Assembly (NCBI GenBank): GCA_016867675.1
Contig: VGIZ01000044.1
Span: 1-6,131 of the forward strand
From: Candidatus Aenigmatarchaeota archaeon
Lineage (GTDB): Archaea > Aenigmatarchaeota > Aenigmatarchaeia > QMZP01
Reading direction: 5' to 3'
Length of the DNA stretch: 6,131 nucleotides
Shown here: in pieces, positions 6,001 to 6,131 of the stretch
Layout: each line of letters opens with the position of its first letter
Numbering within the stretch: position 1 is the first letter of the stretch
Notes under the pieces: model-generated
Told to the model about the DNA's origin: nothing
Database searches by the model: none
What the model saw: only the letters and a program-made list of their open reading frames with translations
Position numbers and translations under genes: made by a program

Positions 6001-6131
6001 ATTCATTGTGGTTAAAGATACCAGTATCAATGATGGAAATATTTATGGCAGTCCCATTGACAAGGTAATTTGCAGCAGCCGTATCCGCCTTCATCAGCGG
6101 TATGGCCTGCGGCCTGCTGATATGGTATGTC
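3002..6131 (-). CDS. Large membrane-anchored subtilisin-like (S8) serine protease, N-terminus outside window
   Basis: The frame is open to the window edge; residues below are numbered from the Met at 6094, with 12 further codons visible upstream. The subtilase domain (about 1-313) has all catalytic residues: Asp23 in IIDTGI, His65 in NGHGTHVAG, oxyanion Asn160 in AAGN, and Ser242 in GTSMATP. It is followed by a KP-43-type beta-barrel (about 325-412, LRVTLYWPEN...NNLDLVV...VEQVFV...GTWRAYV). Next come Ig/Fn3-like repeats (about 415-509 and 514-605), a surface-protein module ending TFSAFAVMRN (about 608-776), and a six-Cys CGDG-type module (780-812). Then come a Gly7 linker (821-827), a NEW3/CARDB-like Ig domain (about 832-934), a second six-Cys module (936-972), a transmembrane helix (about 995-1015) and an Arg-rich cytoplasmic tail. 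The catalytic part should face outwards. By hand I count about 60 N-x-S/T sequons, so heavy N-glycosylation is likely. Signal peptide, most of any propeptide and promoter lie beyond the window. The substrate is unknown. Protease family and anchoring are firm; subdomain names after residue 412 are by pattern only. Confidence 0.93.
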   Translation of the reverse strand, partial: TYHISRPQAIPLMKADTAAANYLVNGTAINISIIDTGIFNHNEFQNPSRIIAQKCYCTGCCVGGADTANTANDDNGHGTHVAGIAAGQGGGSNGNGVATNASLFAVKVCGAGGSCETDDIIKGIEWSVQNGANIISMSLGGAVSSDCYEDGVGDWVDNLTAQGVLFIIAAGNCGPGSTEPSNICPTKGSQTIDSPGCSKSALTIGATIKADSIATYSSLGATLDNRTKPDVVATGSSITSTYNNGGYASASGTSMATPFVSGGAALIMQNYRAYYGSLPDPSLVKAIIMNAVNTTGMNADAGAYTQRNSIYGSGRVDVNESLRIINFTANSSISNSQMLIHFINVTGNALRVTLYWPENRTARNNLDLVVGNASANYSWSLDANDTVEQVFVGNTSNGTWRAYVMGTSVTGSQRYFLASSMALVNDTTPPFWYDNRTITATVYNASNLSYFNISWDDNGILSSALIEGNWSGSARNYSMMHYGNGGYSYNATLPDGTFYWRSWANDTAGNTNVTDNWTFSVLNIGPDITDASVFPAAVLPGDNITVFANASDYSLDRVWFNVSNSSGFGAVTFMQNVGVRFNGTYNTSSLAIGTYVINISANDTRGNVTNLSSLVLNVTVPRNITAYFLDYSASPTNASVTIFYNGTSTARNSADNATNFTNILPEGLWDIRISSVFNVTLYSLNVAGNATGNVTIDSVPNANASVAGFVPVEVVAINTTFSFANAMVVIPNSSIATSLNISVLACHSWNTSNRSCGGAWENATANSSFSAGLATINTMTFSAFAVMRNTTCGDGLVDSGETASTCCQDTGCPSGQSCGSSGACYTPPSGVSGGGGGGGWTPPKRKSLILTAPAAISMLKNSSQTLAARLLNNGEVGLTNVSLSFSSSCAGCTLHYSRELFSLGVNESRDVAATISSGNAGSYGIVMTASSAQGAGNSTSATLAVLECEPGSTRCDGTELLSCSSDGMTLNRTACDDGCVNGACASRPLRILNRTSETGEGMPQNNYFMAGSVIVILFLVAVIIYMARRQPRVVARKIRRRR

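Overview
The window looks like chromosomal DNA from an archaeon. The main evidence is a confident Nre-family DNA repair protein (an archaeal family), an archaeal-type Cys-containing HTH regulator, TATA-like AT islands in otherwise GC-balanced DNA, and a large, extremely sequon-rich surface subtilase. The subtilase style (Ig-like repeats, CGDG-type Cys modules, a poly-Gly linker, a C-terminal membrane anchor) is common in DPANN-type genomes such as Woesearchaeota, Pacearchaeota, Aenigmarchaeota and Diapherotrites. That placement is an inference, not a demonstration.

Layout from left to right: (1) the 3' part of an unrecognised gene on the + strand (2-349); (2) nreA on the - strand (353-1564), convergent with the first gene and only 3 bases from it; (3) an AT-rich divergent promoter region (about 1565-1658); (4) a + strand gene for an N-terminal zinc ribbon joined to an Hsp20/alpha-crystallin-like domain (1659-2345); (5) a short gene-free stretch (2346-2432); (6) a - strand HTH regulator with a Cys/His cluster (2433-2942), preceded by a TATA box and a dyad at the start codon; (7) a very large - strand subtilisin-like protease (3002 to the window edge) whose N-terminus lies outside the window. 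No RNA genes, CRISPR arrays or mobile elements were seen.

Functionally the window holds a genome-maintenance gene (nreA) sharing a divergent promoter with a probable chaperone-like zinc-ribbon protein, and a cell-surface protease followed by a transcription regulator. The regulator appears to have its own, possibly autoregulated, near-leaderless promoter. I see no clear multi-gene defence or mobile system. The points most worth a second look are the operator-like dyad at the regulator start, the near-identical 12-base start regions of the two divergent genes, the zinc-ribbon/Hsp20 fusion, the degenerate PCNA-binding tail of NreA, and the Cys- and sequon-rich architecture of the protease.
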